From CAZCTO01 sp964501725 (GTDB taxonomy: Bacteria; Bacillota; Clostridia; Saccharofermentanales; Saccharofermentanaceae): a stretch of 59,505 bases of DNA. The translations under genes and the position numbers were made by a program. Under the pieces are notes generated by a model. It ran no database searches. It was not told the origin of the DNA and saw nothing but the letters and a program-made list of their open reading frames with translations. Positions 58,364 through 59,505 of the stretch are shown here, in pieces. Position 1 is the first letter of the stretch; the number at the start of each line of letters is the position of its first letter. Location of the stretch: the NCBI GenBank assembly GCA_964501725.1, contig CAZCTO010000015.1, forward strand, positions 1 to 59,505, written 5' to 3'.

Positions 58364-59398
58364 ATGAAGATTGCTTTTTATGATGCCAAGCCTTATGACA
58401 AGATCTGGTTTGACCGTTTAGCGCCGGGATTTGATTTTTCGATCAAATACATTGACGCACATCTGACACCGGAGACGTGCCTCCTCGCCAAGGGCTGTGA
58501 CGCGGTGTGCGTTTTTGTCAATGATAATGTAAATGAGACCGTAATCAATGAGCTTTATGCACTCGGCATCAAGGCGGTCCTACTGCGGTGCGCCGGATAT
58601 AATAATGTCGATTTCAAGGCCGGATTCGGCAAAATCCACATCATGCGTGTACCCGCGTATTCACCGTATGCCGTTGCCGAGTACGCCTGCGCACTGCTTC
58701 TTTCGGTGAACCGGAAGACGCACCGCGCCTACTCCCGCACCAGGGATTACAATTTCAACATTAACGGTTTGATGGGCATGGATCTGCACGGAAAGACCGC
58801 CGGTATCGTCGGCACGGGGAAGATCGGCCGGATTTTCATTGACATTCTGAAGGGATTCGGAATGAATGTGATCGCATATGACCTTTTCCCGCCGAAGGGC
58901 ACGGATATAGAAATTGTTGCGCTCGAAGAGATCTGGAAGAGATCGGATGTCATTTCACTCCATTGTCCGCTGACACCGGAGACAAAGCACATGATTAACA
59001 AGGAAACGCTCGGGATGATGAAGAACGACGCAATCCTGATCAATACATCCCGGGGCGGTCTGGTGGATACCGTCGCGTTGATTGAAGCCGTGAAGAACCG
59101 TCAGGTCGGCGGCGTCGGACTGGATGTATACGAAGAAGAGGATGAGTACTTTTTCGAGGATAAGTCGAACGAAATTCTCGAGGATGAAGCGTTGGTGCGG
59201 CTGATGAGTTTCCCGAATGTACTGGTTACGTCGCATCAGGCTTTTTTCACCGCAGAGGCAATGGAGGCGATTGCCCGCACGACCCTTGAGAACCTGGACC
59301 GGTTGAAGAGAGGCGTATATCTCGAGAACGAAATTTGCTACCACTGCGGAAAAGAAGGCGTCTGTGATCGGGACGCGGTGAAGAAGAACTGTTTCTGA
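58364..59398 (+). CDS. D-lactate dehydrogenase-like 2-hydroxyacid dehydrogenase with Cys-rich tail
   Basis: The 344-residue enzyme matches the fermentative D-lactate dehydrogenase group (LdhA): KAVLLRCAGYNNVD, PAYSPYAVAEYA, the GIVGTGKIGRIF cofactor loop, LINTSRGGLVDT with the catalytic arginine, LDVYEEE, and SHQAFFTAEA with the catalytic histidine. The last 20 residues, with CYHCGKEGVCDRD and a final Cys, form an unusual cysteine-rich tail. The gene is followed by about 100 bases holding only a GC-rich CCCC-TT-GGGG repeat. Confidence 0.92.
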   Translation: MKIAFYDAKPYDKIWFDRLAPGFDFSIKYIDAHLTPETCLLAKGCDAVCVFVNDNVNETVINELYALGIKAVLLRCAGYNNVDFKAGFGKIHIMRVPAYSPYAVAEYACALLLSVNRKTHRAYSRTRDYNFNINGLMGMDLHGKTAGIVGTGKIGRIFIDILKGFGMNVIAYDLFPPKGTDIEIVALEEIWKRSDVISLHCPLTPETKHMINKETLGMMKNDAILINTSRGGLVDTVALIEAVKNRQVGGVGLDVYEEEDEYFFEDKSNEILEDEALVRLMSFPNVLVTSHQAFFTAEAMEAIARTTLENLDRLKRGVYLENEICYHCGKEGVCDRDAVKKNCF

Positions 59399-59505
59399 AA
59401 AATGATTTGTACTTACATGCAAAAGCGGGACCCCTTGGGGCACCCTCCGTACTGTTCTATGAAGCAATATAAAGTTATGCTGTAAATGTTAGAATCTCAT
59501 TACAC

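Noticed and set aside
59440..59475. GC-rich CCCC-TT-GGGG repeat after the last gene as a terminator
   Set aside because: The stem has only four pairs in its centre and no run of T follows before the window ends. It cannot be called with confidence.

Overview
The window reads as a chromosomal segment of an anaerobic Gram-positive bacterium of the Bacillota, most likely class Clostridia. The basis is strong GGAGG-type ribosome binding sites with ATG/GTG/TTG starts, a T-box leader, a sortase-type C-terminus on a surface protein, several lipoproteins, a flavin-based electron bifurcation pair (nfnAB-like), and no outer-membrane genes. Base composition looks balanced and even throughout. I see no insertion sequence, phage, CRISPR array or rRNA. 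The genus cannot be told from the sequence.

Left part (1-13,800). The window opens inside a cell-surface protein made of about 94-residue tandem modules. After its terminator, a promoter and a T-box riboswitch (candidate specifier TTC, Phe) lead into a compact aromatic amino acid operon: paaK-like, tyrA, a fused aroE-aroK, aroF, aroB, aroA, aroC, and a three-enzyme fusion of type II dehydroquinate dehydratase, chorismate mutase and prephenate dehydratase. All seven shikimate steps and both prephenate branches are present. sppA follows closely. A convergent nucleotidyltransferase separates this block from glmU-pth-mfd-cyclase.

Centre (20,100-45,600). A minus-strand ArsR-controlled cluster encodes an ArsP-type permease, a DUF2703 protein, a TlpA-like thioredoxin, CcdA, a small thioredoxin and a Dabb protein. 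It is divergent from a small His-rich protein, a metal P-type ATPase and a separate HMA-domain protein. Next come a lipoprotein, a solute-binding lipoprotein translationally coupled to a membrane-anchored LuxR-type regulator, tRNA-Arg(CCG), a PAP2 phosphatase, a tRNA-dihydrouridine synthase, a HerA-like ATPase, an SGNH esterase, a DUF4203 membrane protein, a SulP transporter, an NAD-dependent epimerase, nfnA-nfnB-2-hydroxyacid dehydrogenase, a HAD phosphatase and a GGDEF-EAL protein.

Right part (45,970-59,400). A co-directional block encodes a giant solute-binding lipoprotein with a predicted propeller-like N-terminal half, two sugar-type ABC permeases, a coiled-coil membrane-fusion protein, a MacB-periplasmic-domain protein and a membrane-anchored HExxH peptidase, then ApbE, a NusG-domain-II protein and a Gx-type transporter. 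No ATPase lies in this block. NAD(P)H-hydrate epimerase, a flavin reductase-like protein and a D-lactate dehydrogenase-like enzyme close the window.

Most worth following up: the ATPase-less importer/adaptor hybrid (45,971-54,774), the orphan solute-binding protein plus membrane LuxR pair (27,549-30,610), the triple enzyme fusion (10,256-11,890), the ArsR-controlled thiol-relay cluster (20,193-24,061), and a candidate small structured RNA at about 39,434-39,572.
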